Shown here piece after piece: positions 20,775-29,226 of a stretch of DNA of 64,000 nucleotides (position 1 is the stretch's first letter; the number at the start of each line of letters is the position of its first letter). Source of the DNA: Microthrix sp041394405 (GTDB lineage: Bacteria > Actinomycetota > Acidimicrobiia > Acidimicrobiales > Microtrichaceae); assembly GCA_041394405.1 (NCBI GenBank), contig JAWKIF010000006.1, positions 992,001 to 1,056,000 of the forward strand, in the 5' to 3' direction. The translations under genes were made by a program, and so were the position numbers. Below the pieces are notes generated by a model. The model made no database searches. It worked only from the letters and a program-made list of their open reading frames with translations, and had not been told where the DNA came from.

Positions 20775-21566
20775 GTGGACTTGACCGACAGCGAAACCGG
20801 CGGCTCGGTGAACTTGGGAGTCGCCGAGCCCAACCCGGCCGACGACGCTCCCGAGGAACCCCATTGGGCACCGCCCTCGGTGCGCAACCGTCTGTGCCTG
20901 GTGCTCGATGTGGACGACATGGTGATGGCCGAGCGCACCGCGGTGCGCCTGATGCCCTACTTCGGCGTGGCGAAAGTGGGCCTCGAGCTGTACTCGGCGG
21001 CCGGGCCCCAGGCGGTCAGCCAGCTGACCGACCTGGGCTACGACGTGTTTGTCGACCTGAAGCTGCACGACATCCCCACCACGGTGGGGCGGGCCAGTCG
21101 GGTGCTGGGGGCGCTGGGGGCCAGCTACCTCACCCTGCACGCCCATGGCGGCACCGACATGTTGCGCGCAGGGGTCGAGGGCCTGGCCGAGGGAGCGGCC
21201 AACGCCGGTCAGGTCACGCCCCAGGCACTCGCCGTGACGGTGCTGTCCAGCGACAGCACCGCCCCGCCCCACATCGCACCCGCCCGCATGCGCCTGGCCA
21301 TGGAGGCCGGATGCCAGGGCCTCGTGCTGGCTGCCGAAGACCTCCACGACGCCTTTACCCTTGCGCCGCGCATGACCCGCGTGGTGCCCGGCATCCGCCC
21401 GGCGGGTTCCGATACCCACGACCAGGCCCGCAGCGCCACTCCAGCCGAGGCCATCGCCGGCGGTGCCGACGTGCTGGTGATCGGTCGCGCGGTCACCCAC
21501 GCCGCCGACCCGGAGGCGGCAGCGGACGCCATCGCGAACGAGGTGGCCGGCGCGCTTGGGCGCTGA
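20775..21566 (+). CDS. pyrF: Orotidine 5'-phosphate decarboxylase
   Basis: 263 residues from the GTG preceded by GGAGAGGA; a start at 20688 (ATG) would add 29 residues of low-complexity sequence. It decarboxylates OMP to UMP. The catalytic DLKLHDIPTTV motif and LCLVLDVDDM strand are clear, with VTVLSSDS in the middle and PGIRPAGSDTHDQARSATPAEAI plus VIGRAVTHAADP for phosphate binding at the end. An acidic stretch of about 33 residues precedes the enzyme. It closes UMP synthesis in this cluster; its stop overlaps the start of the gmk fusion. Confidence 0.93.
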   Translation: MDLTDSETGGSVNLGVAEPNPADDAPEEPHWAPPSVRNRLCLVLDVDDMVMAERTAVRLMPYFGVAKVGLELYSAAGPQAVSQLTDLGYDVFVDLKLHDIPTTVGRASRVLGALGASYLTLHAHGGTDMLRAGVEGLAEGAANAGQVTPQALAVTVLSSDSTAPPHIAPARMRLAMEAGCQGLVLAAEDLHDAFTLAPRMTRVVPGIRPAGSDTHDQARSATPAEAIAGGADVLVIGRAVTHAADPEAAADAIANEVAGALGR

Positions 21567-22518
21567 GGCCGACCGGGCGCTGGCTCACGAGTGGGTGCGG
21601 AGCACCCGCAGGCGCTGGGACGACGTGCTGGACCAGTTGGGGGACGGGGCCTTGGACCTGGACGGGTTGTGGGCGTTGGCCGACGGCGATCCGGTGGTGG
21701 CCCAGCTGAAGCTGCTGGTGGCGCTGGAGGCCCGGCCCGGCGCTCGCAAGGTGCTCACCCGGCGGGTGTTGGGACAGGTGGGGGTGCCCGAGTCGGTGAC
21801 GCTGGGCGAGGTTGATCCGCACATCCGAGACGGCCTGCGACGGGTCTTCGCCGACGCGGCGGCACCCGACGCGGCTGCGTGGGACGGTGCCTGCGGGACC
21901 AGCCAGGGTGAGCGCGCGTCGGCCCCGCGTGCGCACCGGGGCGTCGACGTGCCCGAGCTGGGTGTGGTCGTTGTGGTGTCCGGTCCGGGTGGGGCGGGCA
22001 AGGGCACGGTCGTCGAGCGGCTGGTGGCGGCCGACCGGTCGCTGTGGCTGAGCCGATCATGGACCACCAGGGCCAAGCGGTCCGGGGAGGCCGACGACGC
22101 CTACCGGTGGGCCACCGAGGAGGAGTTCGAGGCCCACATCGAGGCCGGCGGGTTTCTCGAGTGGGTGCAGTTCCTCGACTACCGGCAGGGGTCGCCGGTG
22201 CCGACGCCGCCGCCGGGCTGCGACGTGCTGTTTGAGATCGACGTTGCCGGCGCCCGCATGGTGCGGGAGCGCTGGCCCCAGGCCATCTGCGTGTTCATCG
22301 ACGCACCCAGTCGGGCCGTTCAGGAGGAACGCCTTCGGGGGCGGGGCGACGACGACGCCCGCATCGTGCAGCGCCTGGCCAAGGCCGAGGAGGAGGTGGC
22401 GGCTGCGCTGGAGATGGGTGCGCACGTCGTCATCAACGACGACCTGGACACCACCGTGAACGAACTCCAGCGCCTGATCGAGCGCGCCCGGGCCGAGGCG
22501 GCCGACGCTCCGCGCTAG
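21556..22518 (+). CDS. gmk: Fusion: actinobacterial integration host factor (mIHF)-like domain + guanylate kinase
   Basis: 320 residues in one unbroken frame; guanylate kinases are usually near 200. Residues about 12-98 resemble actinobacterial mIHF: WDDVLDQLGDG, LADGDPVVAQLKLLVALEARPGARKV, then RRVLGQVGVPES. In most actinobacteria mihF is a separate gene between pyrF and gmk, exactly this position. Residues 99-134 are a linker. Residues 135-320 are the kinase (GMP to GDP): P-loop SGPGGAGKGT, SWTTRAKRSGE, GFLEWVQF, and FEIDVAGARMV. The usual YYGTP of the GMP site reads YRQGSP. The TTG start overlaps the pyrF stop. The mIHF identification is by pattern. Confidence 0.82.
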   Translation: MGAEADRALAHEWVRSTRRRWDDVLDQLGDGALDLDGLWALADGDPVVAQLKLLVALEARPGARKVLTRRVLGQVGVPESVTLGEVDPHIRDGLRRVFADAAAPDAAAWDGACGTSQGERASAPRAHRGVDVPELGVVVVVSGPGGAGKGTVVERLVAADRSLWLSRSWTTRAKRSGEADDAYRWATEEEFEAHIEAGGFLEWVQFLDYRQGSPVPTPPPGCDVLFEIDVAGARMVRERWPQAICVFIDAPSRAVQEERLRGRGDDDARIVQRLAKAEEEVAAALEMGAHVVINDDLDTTVNELQRLIERARAEAADAPR

Positions 22519-22521
22519 CAT
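22516..22521 (+). promoter_or_regulatory. Putative -10 hexamer upstream of rpoZ
   Basis: TAGCAT, overlapping the gmk stop codon and about 55 bases before the rpoZ ATG. A GAGGAG ribosome site lies in the predicted leader. Confidence 0.3.
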
Positions 22522-22576
22522 GATCGGTCGGCCAGTCGACCTTCACCCCCCCCCGGCCTCGAGGAGCGCATCACCC

Positions 22577-22939
22577 ATGGACCACCGCCACGACACCATG
22601 ATCGAGCCCGAGGTGGAGGAGCTGCTGTCTCGCGCCGGCTCCAAGTTCTCCCTGGTCACCCTCGCGGCCCGACGCGCCCGGCAGATCAACAACTACGTCC
22701 ATCAGCTGGGCCGGGGCGCAGGTTCCTCCATCCCGCCGCAGGTGGCCTCCAACGCCGCCAAGCCGCTCTCCATCGCCTTCGAGGAGATCGCCGAGGACAA
22801 GATCCTCCCCGTGAATGCTCCGGGCATGGACAACCCCGAAGGTGTCGAGCTGGACGAGGAGGGGCATGTGGTGCACCCCGGCGACCCGTCGGCCGAGTCG
22901 GGTGACGAGTTTGCCGACGCCTCCCAGCCCGCGGGCTGA
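22577..22939 (+). CDS. rpoZ: DNA-directed RNA polymerase omega subunit
   Basis: 120 residues. Omega helps fold and assemble the beta' subunit. The core matches the family: EPEVEELLSRAGSKFSLVTLAARRARQINNYV, with the expected actinobacterial follow-on KPLSIAFEEIAEDKI. The last 35 residues are an acidic tail. The ATG at 22577 follows GAGGAG at a slightly long spacing; another ATG at 22598 lies just before the conserved core. Its place between gmk and coaBC is the standard actinobacterial order. Confidence 0.93.
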   Translation: MDHRHDTMIEPEVEELLSRAGSKFSLVTLAARRARQINNYVHQLGRGAGSSIPPQVASNAAKPLSIAFEEIAEDKILPVNAPGMDNPEGVELDEEGHVVHPGDPSAESGDEFADASQPAG

Positions 22940-22972
22940 GGCGCGGCCGGACGAGGCTCGGCGGTTGCTTCC

Positions 22973-24268
22973 ATGACCGCGGCAGCCGCCCCGCCTCTCG
23001 AAGGCACGCGGGTGGTGCTGGGCGTCACGGGGGGTATCGCCGCCTACAAGGCGGTGGAGGTGTGCCGCCGGTTGGTTGACGCCGGAGCGCACGTGGCCCC
23101 GGTGCTCACCGACGGCGCCCAGCGCTTCGTCGGTGCGGCCACGTTCTCGGCGCTGGCCTCCGAGCCGGCCCAAACGTCCTTGTGGGACGGGCCCCACCCC
23201 ATCCCCCATACCAGGCTGGGGCAGGGTGCCGACCTGGTGGTGGTGGCCCCGGCCACGGCGCGGCTTATCTCGGACCTGGCAACCGGCCGCTCCGAGGACC
23301 TCTTGGTGGCCACGTTGTTGGCCACCGAGGCGCCGGTGCTGCTGGCGCCAGCCATGCATACCGAGATGTGGCGCCACCCGGCCGTGGTGGACAACCTGGC
23401 TCTGTTGCGTCGTCGCGGGGTGCAGGTGGCCGATCCGGAGGCCGGCCGGCTGGCGGGCGGCGACGTGGGGGAGGGCCGCATGGCCGCTCCCGAGAGAATC
23501 GCGGCCCGGGCCGTCGAGTTGCTGACCGGCGCGGCGCACCCGGCGGCGCTGCCCGCCGGGGCGCGGCCGATGGGTGCTGTGGCACCTCCGCCCGCACACG
23601 CGGGGTGGCGGGGGCGCAGGGTGCTGGTGTCGGCGGGCGGCACCCGGGAGGCCATCGATCCGGTGCGCTACCTGGGCAACCGCTCCACCGGAAAGCAGGG
23701 CCATGCGCTGGCCGAACAGGCGGCGGAGCGGGGTGCCGATGTCACGCTGGTCACCACCTCCCAGCTGGAGTCCTCGCCCGGCATCGATCGGCGTCAGGTG
23801 ACCACCGCTGCGGAGATGGCCGACGTGGTCCTGGGCGCAGCGCCCACGATGGACGTGGTGATCATGGCCGCCGCCGTCGCCGACTTCGCACCGGCGTCGG
23901 TGGCGGGCACCAAGCTCAAGAAGGCTGATGGTCCGCCCACCATCGAGCTGGTTCCCACGGTGGACATCCTGGCCGAGCTGGGCCGCACCCGACATCCGAA
24001 CCAGGTGCTGGTGGGCTTCGCTGCGGAAACCAACGACGTCGAGGCGAACGCCGCCGCCAAGCTGGAGCGCAAGGGCGCCGACCTGCTGGTGGTGAACGAC
24101 GTTGCCGCCGAGGGGGTGGGATTCGGACACGACACCAACGAGGTGCTCATCCTGAACCGCACCGGCGATCCCCTGCGGGTTCCCCTCGCCGGGAAGGTGG
24201 AGGTGGCCCGACGGGTGCTGGACGCGGCGGGGACCGTGCTCGACGAGCGAGGCGCCGACGACGGGTGA
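22973..24268 (+). CDS. coaBC: Coenzyme A biosynthesis bifunctional protein CoaBC
   Basis: 431 residues: N-terminal phosphopantothenoylcysteine decarboxylase (CoaC, FMN) and C-terminal phosphopantothenate-cysteine ligase (CoaB). CoaC: VVLGVTGGIAAYKAVEVCR, catalytic His in PIPHTRLGQGADL, VVVAPATA, and PAMHTEMW where many bacteria have PAMN. The usual active-site Cys of GRLACG is Gly (GRLAGG), a replacement I also recall from mycobacterial CoaBC. CoaB: VLVSAGGTREAIDPVRYLGNRSTGKQG-like start, AAAVADFAP, and the Lys pair in KLKKADG. It is between rpoZ and metK, as in most actinobacteria. Confidence 0.95.
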   Translation: MTAAAAPPLEGTRVVLGVTGGIAAYKAVEVCRRLVDAGAHVAPVLTDGAQRFVGAATFSALASEPAQTSLWDGPHPIPHTRLGQGADLVVVAPATARLISDLATGRSEDLLVATLLATEAPVLLAPAMHTEMWRHPAVVDNLALLRRRGVQVADPEAGRLAGGDVGEGRMAAPERIAARAVELLTGAAHPAALPAGARPMGAVAPPPAHAGWRGRRVLVSAGGTREAIDPVRYLGNRSTGKQGHALAEQAAERGADVTLVTTSQLESSPGIDRRQVTTAAEMADVVLGAAPTMDVVIMAAAVADFAPASVAGTKLKKADGPPTIELVPTVDILAELGRTRHPNQVLVGFAAETNDVEANAAAKLERKGADLLVVNDVAAEGVGFGHDTNEVLILNRTGDPLRVPLAGKVEVARRVLDAAGTVLDERGADDG

Positions 24269-24313
24269 CCACGGCCGGTGCCGTCGAGTATCGCTCCGGT
24301 GGCGGCCGTCACC

Positions 24314-24319
24314 TACCAT
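24314..24319 (+). promoter_or_regulatory. Putative -10 hexamer upstream of metK
   Basis: TACCAT, about 55 bases before the metK GTG. The predicted leader includes an unusually AT-rich run (CATTATTTTTCAG) and an AGGAG ribosome site. No SAM riboswitch fold was recognised. Confidence 0.3.
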
Positions 24320-24372
24320 TCATCACCCGAACGAATCCCGCCCCATTATTTTTCAGCAGTGAGGAGCTCAAC

Positions 24373-25569
24373 GTGGCGAAGTGGACATTCACGTCCGAGT
24401 CGGTGACCGAGGGTCACCCCGACAAGATGGCCGACCAGATTTCGGACTCGGTGCTCGACGCCCTGCTCGAACAGGACCCCGCCTCCCGGGTTGCCTGCGA
24501 GACCATGGTGACCACCGGCCTGGCCATTGTCGCCGGCGAGATCTCCACCAAGGCCTACGTCGACATCCAGTCGATCGTGCGCCAGACGATTCGCGACATC
24601 GGCTACGACCGCGAGGACGTTGGCTACGACGGCTCGACGTGCGGCGTGCTGGTGGCCATCGACGAGCAGTCCGCTGACATCGCCCAGGGCGTGGACGACT
24701 CCGAGGAGGTGCGTTCGGGCACCGCCGGCGAGGAGGATCAGCTGGACCAGCAGGGCGCCGGCGACCAAGGCATGATGTTCGGCTACGCCTGCGACGAGAC
24801 GCCCGAGCTGATGCCGCTGCCCATCAACACGGCCCATCGGCTGGCCGAACGCATGGCCGAGGTTCGCAAGGCTGGAACCATCCCGTACCTGCGTCCCGAC
24901 GCCAAGACCCAGGTCACCTTCGAGTACGAGGACGGCAAGGCCGTCGCCCTCAAGACCGTCCTCATCTCCACCCAGCACAACGAGGGCGTCGACCGGGATG
25001 CCGACATCCGGCCCGACCTCATCGAGCACGTGATTCGGCCCACGGTCCCCGAGCAGTTCCGCGACGACGACTTCGAGGTCTTCGTCAACCCCACCGGTCG
25101 CTTCGTGATCGGCGGTCCCGTGGGCGACGCCGGTCTGACCGGTCGCAAGATCATCGTCGACACCTATGGCGGCTCGGCCCGCCACGGCGGCGGCGCCTTC
25201 TCCGGCAAGGACCCCTCCAAGGTGGACCGCTCGGCCGCCTACGCCACCCGCTGGGTGGCCAAGAACGTGGTGGCCTCCGGCGCCGCCACCCGCTGCGAGG
25301 TGCAGGTGGCCTACGCCATCGGCATGGCCAAGCCCATCTCCATCCTGGTGGAGACCTTCGGCACCGAGACGGTGGAGAACTCACGAATCGAGGCCGCCGT
25401 GCGCGACGTCTTCGACCTGCGGCCGGCCGCCATCGTGCGAGACCTCGACCTGCGCCGTCCGATCTTCCGTGAGACCGCGGCGTACGGCCACTTCGGTCGC
25501 TCCGGCGACGGGTTCACCTGGGAGCTGACGAACCGGGTGGACGACCTGCGCTCGGCCCTGGGGCTCTGA
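24373..25569 (+). CDS. metK: S-adenosylmethionine synthase
   Basis: 398 residues from a GTG with AGGAG upstream. It makes SAM from methionine and ATP. Motifs: FTSESVTEGHPDKMADQISD at the start, GEISTKAYVDI, the GAGDQG active-site loop followed by MMFGYACDETPELMPLPI, KTVLISTQHN, and the P-loop-like GGAFSGKDPSKVDRSAAYA near the C-terminus. All three family domains appear complete. Longer in-frame starts upstream add non-family residues. priA follows with a 180-base open stretch between. Confidence 0.97.
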   Translation: MAKWTFTSESVTEGHPDKMADQISDSVLDALLEQDPASRVACETMVTTGLAIVAGEISTKAYVDIQSIVRQTIRDIGYDREDVGYDGSTCGVLVAIDEQSADIAQGVDDSEEVRSGTAGEEDQLDQQGAGDQGMMFGYACDETPELMPLPINTAHRLAERMAEVRKAGTIPYLRPDAKTQVTFEYEDGKAVALKTVLISTQHNEGVDRDADIRPDLIEHVIRPTVPEQFRDDDFEVFVNPTGRFVIGGPVGDAGLTGRKIIVDTYGGSARHGGGAFSGKDPSKVDRSAAYATRWVAKNVVASGAATRCEVQVAYAIGMAKPISILVETFGTETVENSRIEAAVRDVFDLRPAAIVRDLDLRRPIFRETAAYGHFGRSGDGFTWELTNRVDDLRSALGL

Positions 25570-25751
25570 GCTCGACGTCCGCACCGCGCCCGGACCCGCC
25601 CCAGCTGCCGTTCGAGGCGGCGGCGCCTCCCGCGGCCGAGGACGAGACAGCAACTGACGAACCCGTTGACGGGGCGGCGCCGCGGCGCCGCCCCGCTGGG
25701 GTTCGGCCCGTCGGCGCCTCCGCCACCCCAGGCGGGTCAGGCGAGGGCACC

Positions 25752-27506
25752 GTGGTGCGGGTACTGCCCGAACCTGCCCGCATCGGGCGCGCCTTCGACT
25801 ACCTGGTGCCCGAGGACATGCCGGGCCCGGTGGCGGTCGGCTCGAGGGTGCGCATCGGCCTCGCCGGACGCCCGGTGGGGGGCTGGGTGCTGGAGTGCGG
25901 CGTCACGCCGCCCGCCGGCGTGACGCCCGTGCCCATCCGCAAGATCAGCGGCTTTGGCCCCCCGGGCGAGGTGATCGAGCTGTGCCGCTGGGCGGCCCAC
26001 CGCTGGGCGGGCCGACTGGCCACGTTCTTGGGCACCGCCAGCCCCGAACGGGCGGTGATGGCCCTGCCCGACGCGGTGGAACTTCCCCCGCCACCCGCCG
26101 TGCCCGACGTCGCGCTGAGTGAAGCGGTGGAGGCGGCGCTGGCCCACCCGGTGGCCACCCTGCGCCTTCCCCCAGCCGCCGATCCGGTCGCCGCCATCCT
26201 GGCGGCGTTGCGCGCGGGTCCCGGCCTGGTCGTCGTACCCGAGCACGCCGACGCCGCCCGTATCGGATGGGCACTGCGCCGGGCGGGCGTGCCCGCCGTG
26301 CTCTACGACCGGGACTGGGCGGCTGCGGCTGCGGGGGGAAGCACGGTGGTGGGCACCCGTACTGCGGCGTTCTCCCCCCAGGGCGACCTGACGGTGGCCG
26401 TGCTCATCGACGAACACGACGAGTCCCTCCAAGAGGAGGGTTCGCCCAGTTGGCACGCACGCGAGGTGTTGGTGGAGCGGTGCCGCCGCCTCGGCATCCC
26501 CCTGCTGCTGGTGTCCCCGGCGCCCAGCCAGGAGGCCGTGGCGCTGGGACCAGTGGTGCCGTTGTCTCGCAACGCCGAGCGGGCCGGTTGGGCGCCGGTG
26601 GAGGTGATCGACCTCCGGGCGGCGGATCCTCGTGTTGGCCTGTTCCCCGAGCGGATCGTTGCGGCGGCCCGGGCCGCCGATCGGCCGGTGTTCGTCCTGA
26701 ACCGCAAGGGTCGCTCCAAGTTGTCGATCTGCCGCAATTGCTCCGCCACCGCCTCCTGCCAGCGTTGCGGTGCCGCCGTGGTTCGGGTGGGGGAGGACGC
26801 CTTCACCTGCCCCCGGTGTCGTGCCGGGCGTCCGGAGGTGTGCCTCCGGTGTCGGGGTACGGCATTCGCCAACCTCCGGCAGGGGGTGACCCGGGTGGCC
26901 GAGGAGGCCGGTGCGCTGCTGGGAGTGCCGGTGGCCGAGGCCTCAGGCCCGGTCGGCACCCGGCCGAGGCTGCCCGAGCAGGGCCCGGTGGTGGGCACCG
27001 AGGCGGTGCTGCACCGCGCCGGAGGGGCCGACCTGGTGGTGTTCTTGGACTTCGACCAGGAGTTGTTGGCGCCCCGCTACCGAGGTGCCGAGCAGGCGAT
27101 GGCCCTGCTGGCCCGGGGCGCCCGCCTGGTGGGGCCACGGGGCGGCGGCGGCCGGGTGATGGTCGCCACCAGGGAGCCGGACCATCCGGTGGTGCGGGCT
27201 GCGGTGTTGGCCGACCCTGCTCGCGCCGTGGAGGTGGAGCGGGCGCGCCGACAACTCCTTGGCTATCCGCCGTTCGGTTCGGTGGCTGAGGTAGCCGGCC
27301 AGGCCGCACCGGCCTACGTCCAGCGCCTGGAGGAGGTGCTGTCGACGAGCCCTCCGCAGGACAGCGACGAGGTGCAGCTCCTTGCGCCTGAGGACGGTCG
27401 GTGGCTGCTCCGCGCCCCGAACCCCCAACAACTGGCCGATCTGCTGGCCCGGGTCGAGCGTCCGCCGGGTCGGCTTCGCCTCCGCGTCGACCCCATGCGG
27501 CTGTGA
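25752..27506 (+). CDS. priA: Probable primosomal protein N' (PriA), degenerate helicase
   Basis: 584 residues. PriA restarts stalled replication forks. The N-terminal DNA-binding domain is seen (RAFDYLVPEDM, VGSRVRIGLAGR) and zinc-binding cysteine pairs are kept (CRNC, CQRC, CPRC, CLRC). The helicase core is degenerate: the position of Walker A reads LRAGPGLVVVPEH without GKT, and the DEAH position reads LIDEHDESLQ. Loss of ATPase motifs is known for actinobacterial PriA, so this is probably a structural restart factor. The GTG at 25752 is the first usable start; the frame is open back to the metK stop but offers only CTG there. Confidence 0.88.
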   Translation: MVRVLPEPARIGRAFDYLVPEDMPGPVAVGSRVRIGLAGRPVGGWVLECGVTPPAGVTPVPIRKISGFGPPGEVIELCRWAAHRWAGRLATFLGTASPERAVMALPDAVELPPPPAVPDVALSEAVEAALAHPVATLRLPPAADPVAAILAALRAGPGLVVVPEHADAARIGWALRRAGVPAVLYDRDWAAAAAGGSTVVGTRTAAFSPQGDLTVAVLIDEHDESLQEEGSPSWHAREVLVERCRRLGIPLLLVSPAPSQEAVALGPVVPLSRNAERAGWAPVEVIDLRAADPRVGLFPERIVAAARAADRPVFVLNRKGRSKLSICRNCSATASCQRCGAAVVRVGEDAFTCPRCRAGRPEVCLRCRGTAFANLRQGVTRVAEEAGALLGVPVAEASGPVGTRPRLPEQGPVVGTEAVLHRAGGADLVVFLDFDQELLAPRYRGAEQAMALLARGARLVGPRGGGGRVMVATREPDHPVVRAAVLADPARAVEVERARRQLLGYPPFGSVAEVAGQAAPAYVQRLEEVLSTSPPQDSDEVQLLAPEDGRWLLRAPNPQQLADLLARVERPPGRLRLRVDPMRL

Positions 27507-27611
27507 CGCCCCGGGGCAGCAGCGTTGCGCCGACGCGTGACAGCTCGGTCGGCGGCATGTTGGACTGAGGGCGCCGTCCGAGCTTCGGGCGCCCCAAGCG
27601 AGAGGACGACC

Positions 27612-29144
27612 GTGGCCGCTTCCACCACCTCCGATCCAACGGCAGCCGACGGCTCAGTAGCGAAGCGGGCATCGGCGGCGGCGCCCGGTCGATTCGACGT
27701 GCTGAGCCCTGCGACCGGCGAGGTCGTCGGCACCCATCCCATCGACGGCGTTGATGAGGTCGGTCGGGCCGTCGAGGCCGCACGCACCGCCTCAACGTGG
27801 TGGCGGGAGCGGGGTGTCGACGGGCGCACCAAGGTGCTCAAGGGGTGGCGCGCCCACCTGGTGAACCACGCCGAGGAGCTCATCGAGGTCGTGCACGCCG
27901 AAACCGGCAAACCCCGCAGCGATGCGCAGTTGGAGTTGGTGCTGGCCGTGGAACACCTGGCATGGGCCACCAAGCACGCACCCAAGGTGATGAAGCGTCG
28001 CAGGGTCTTTCCGGGAGCGATGATGTCTCACATCGCGGCGACGCTGGAGTACCAGCCCCTCGGTGTCATCGGGGTGATCGGTCCATGGAACTACCCCGTG
28101 TTCACCCCGATGGGCTCCATCGCCTACGCCCTCGCAGCGGGGAACGCGGTGGTATTCAAGCCGTCGGAGTACACGCCGGGCGTCGGCCGCTGGCTGGCGG
28201 ACAGCTTCGCCGCCGTGTGTGCCACGCCGGTGCTGCAAACGGTCACGGGGCTGGGTGCCACCGGGGCGGCGTTGGTCGACGCCGACGTGGACAAGATCGC
28301 CTTCACCGGGTCGACGGCAACCGGCCGCACGATCATGGCGGCGGCGGCCCGCCGGCTCACCCCGGTGCTGATGGAGTGCGGCGGCAAGGACGCCCTCCTG
28401 GTCGACGCCGACGCCAACCTGGAGGCCGCAGCCGACGCCGCCACCTGGGGGGCCATGTCCAACGCCGGACAGACCTGCGCTGGGGTGGAGCGGGTGTACG
28501 TCCACGGCGACGTGTACGACGCGTTCGTGGACCTGATGGTGTCCAAGGCCTCGGCCCTCACCGCCGGGAGCGGTGCGGACGCCAAGTTCGGGCCCATCAC
28601 CATGCCCGGTCAGGTGGACATCATCTCGCGCCACATCGCCGACGCGCTGGCTCGCGGCGGACGGGCCCTGGTGGGTGGCGCCGATGCCGTGGACGGCCGG
28701 GTGGTAGGGCCGACGGTGCTCGTCGATGTGCCCGGGGATTCCTCGGCGATGACCGAGGAGACCTTTGGCCCCACGGTGGTGATCACCCGGGTTGGTTCCA
28801 TGGACGAGGCGGTCGACCGGGCGAACGACTCCGACTACGCGCTGGGTGCCAGCGTGTTCTCCAAGGCGCGGGGCATGGAGCTGGCCGCCCGAATTCGTTC
28901 GGGCATGGTGTCGATCAACTCGGTGGTTGCCTTCGCCGGGATCGCAGCGCTGCCCTTCGGCGGGGTGGGCGACTCCGGCTTTGGCCGCATCCACGGCGAG
29001 GACGGCATCCGGGAGTTCACGCGTTCCAAGGCCGTGGCTCGCCAGCGGTTCGCGGCGCCGGTGGCCCTCACCAGCTTCGAGCGCACCGCCGCGACCGACC
29101 GCCTGGTGGGCAGGGCTATGAAGCTGATGCACGGCCGGGGGTAG
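27612..29144 (+). CDS. Aldehyde dehydrogenase family protein
   Basis: 510 residues from a GTG preceded by GAGAGGA. NAD(P)-dependent aldehyde oxidation is expected. Motifs: GPWNYPVFTP, KPSEYTPGVG, FTGSTATGR for cofactor binding, catalytic Glu in MECGGKDALLV, catalytic Cys in NAGQTCAGVERVYV, and EETFGPTVVITR. The C-terminal 45 residues (after LPFGGVGDSGFGRIHG) form an extension seen in membrane-associated or class 3-like members. Substrate unknown. It lies in an accessory stretch between priA and def. Confidence 0.88.
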   Translation: MAASTTSDPTAADGSVAKRASAAAPGRFDVLSPATGEVVGTHPIDGVDEVGRAVEAARTASTWWRERGVDGRTKVLKGWRAHLVNHAEELIEVVHAETGKPRSDAQLELVLAVEHLAWATKHAPKVMKRRRVFPGAMMSHIAATLEYQPLGVIGVIGPWNYPVFTPMGSIAYALAAGNAVVFKPSEYTPGVGRWLADSFAAVCATPVLQTVTGLGATGAALVDADVDKIAFTGSTATGRTIMAAAARRLTPVLMECGGKDALLVDADANLEAAADAATWGAMSNAGQTCAGVERVYVHGDVYDAFVDLMVSKASALTAGSGADAKFGPITMPGQVDIISRHIADALARGGRALVGGADAVDGRVVGPTVLVDVPGDSSAMTEETFGPTVVITRVGSMDEAVDRANDSDYALGASVFSKARGMELAARIRSGMVSINSVVAFAGIAALPFGGVGDSGFGRIHGEDGIREFTRSKAVARQRFAAPVALTSFERTAATDRLVGRAMKLMHGRG

Positions 29145-29226
29145 CTGAGGCACCGGCGGGGGGAAGGGCGCGAAACCGGCACGAATGGCCAGGATGGTTC
29201 AACATCGGCCGATCCGCTGCCGATAG

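Noticed and set aside
24269..24372. SAM riboswitch before metK
   Set aside because: The leader is only about 50-100 bases and lacks the SAM riboswitch core and its terminator hairpin.
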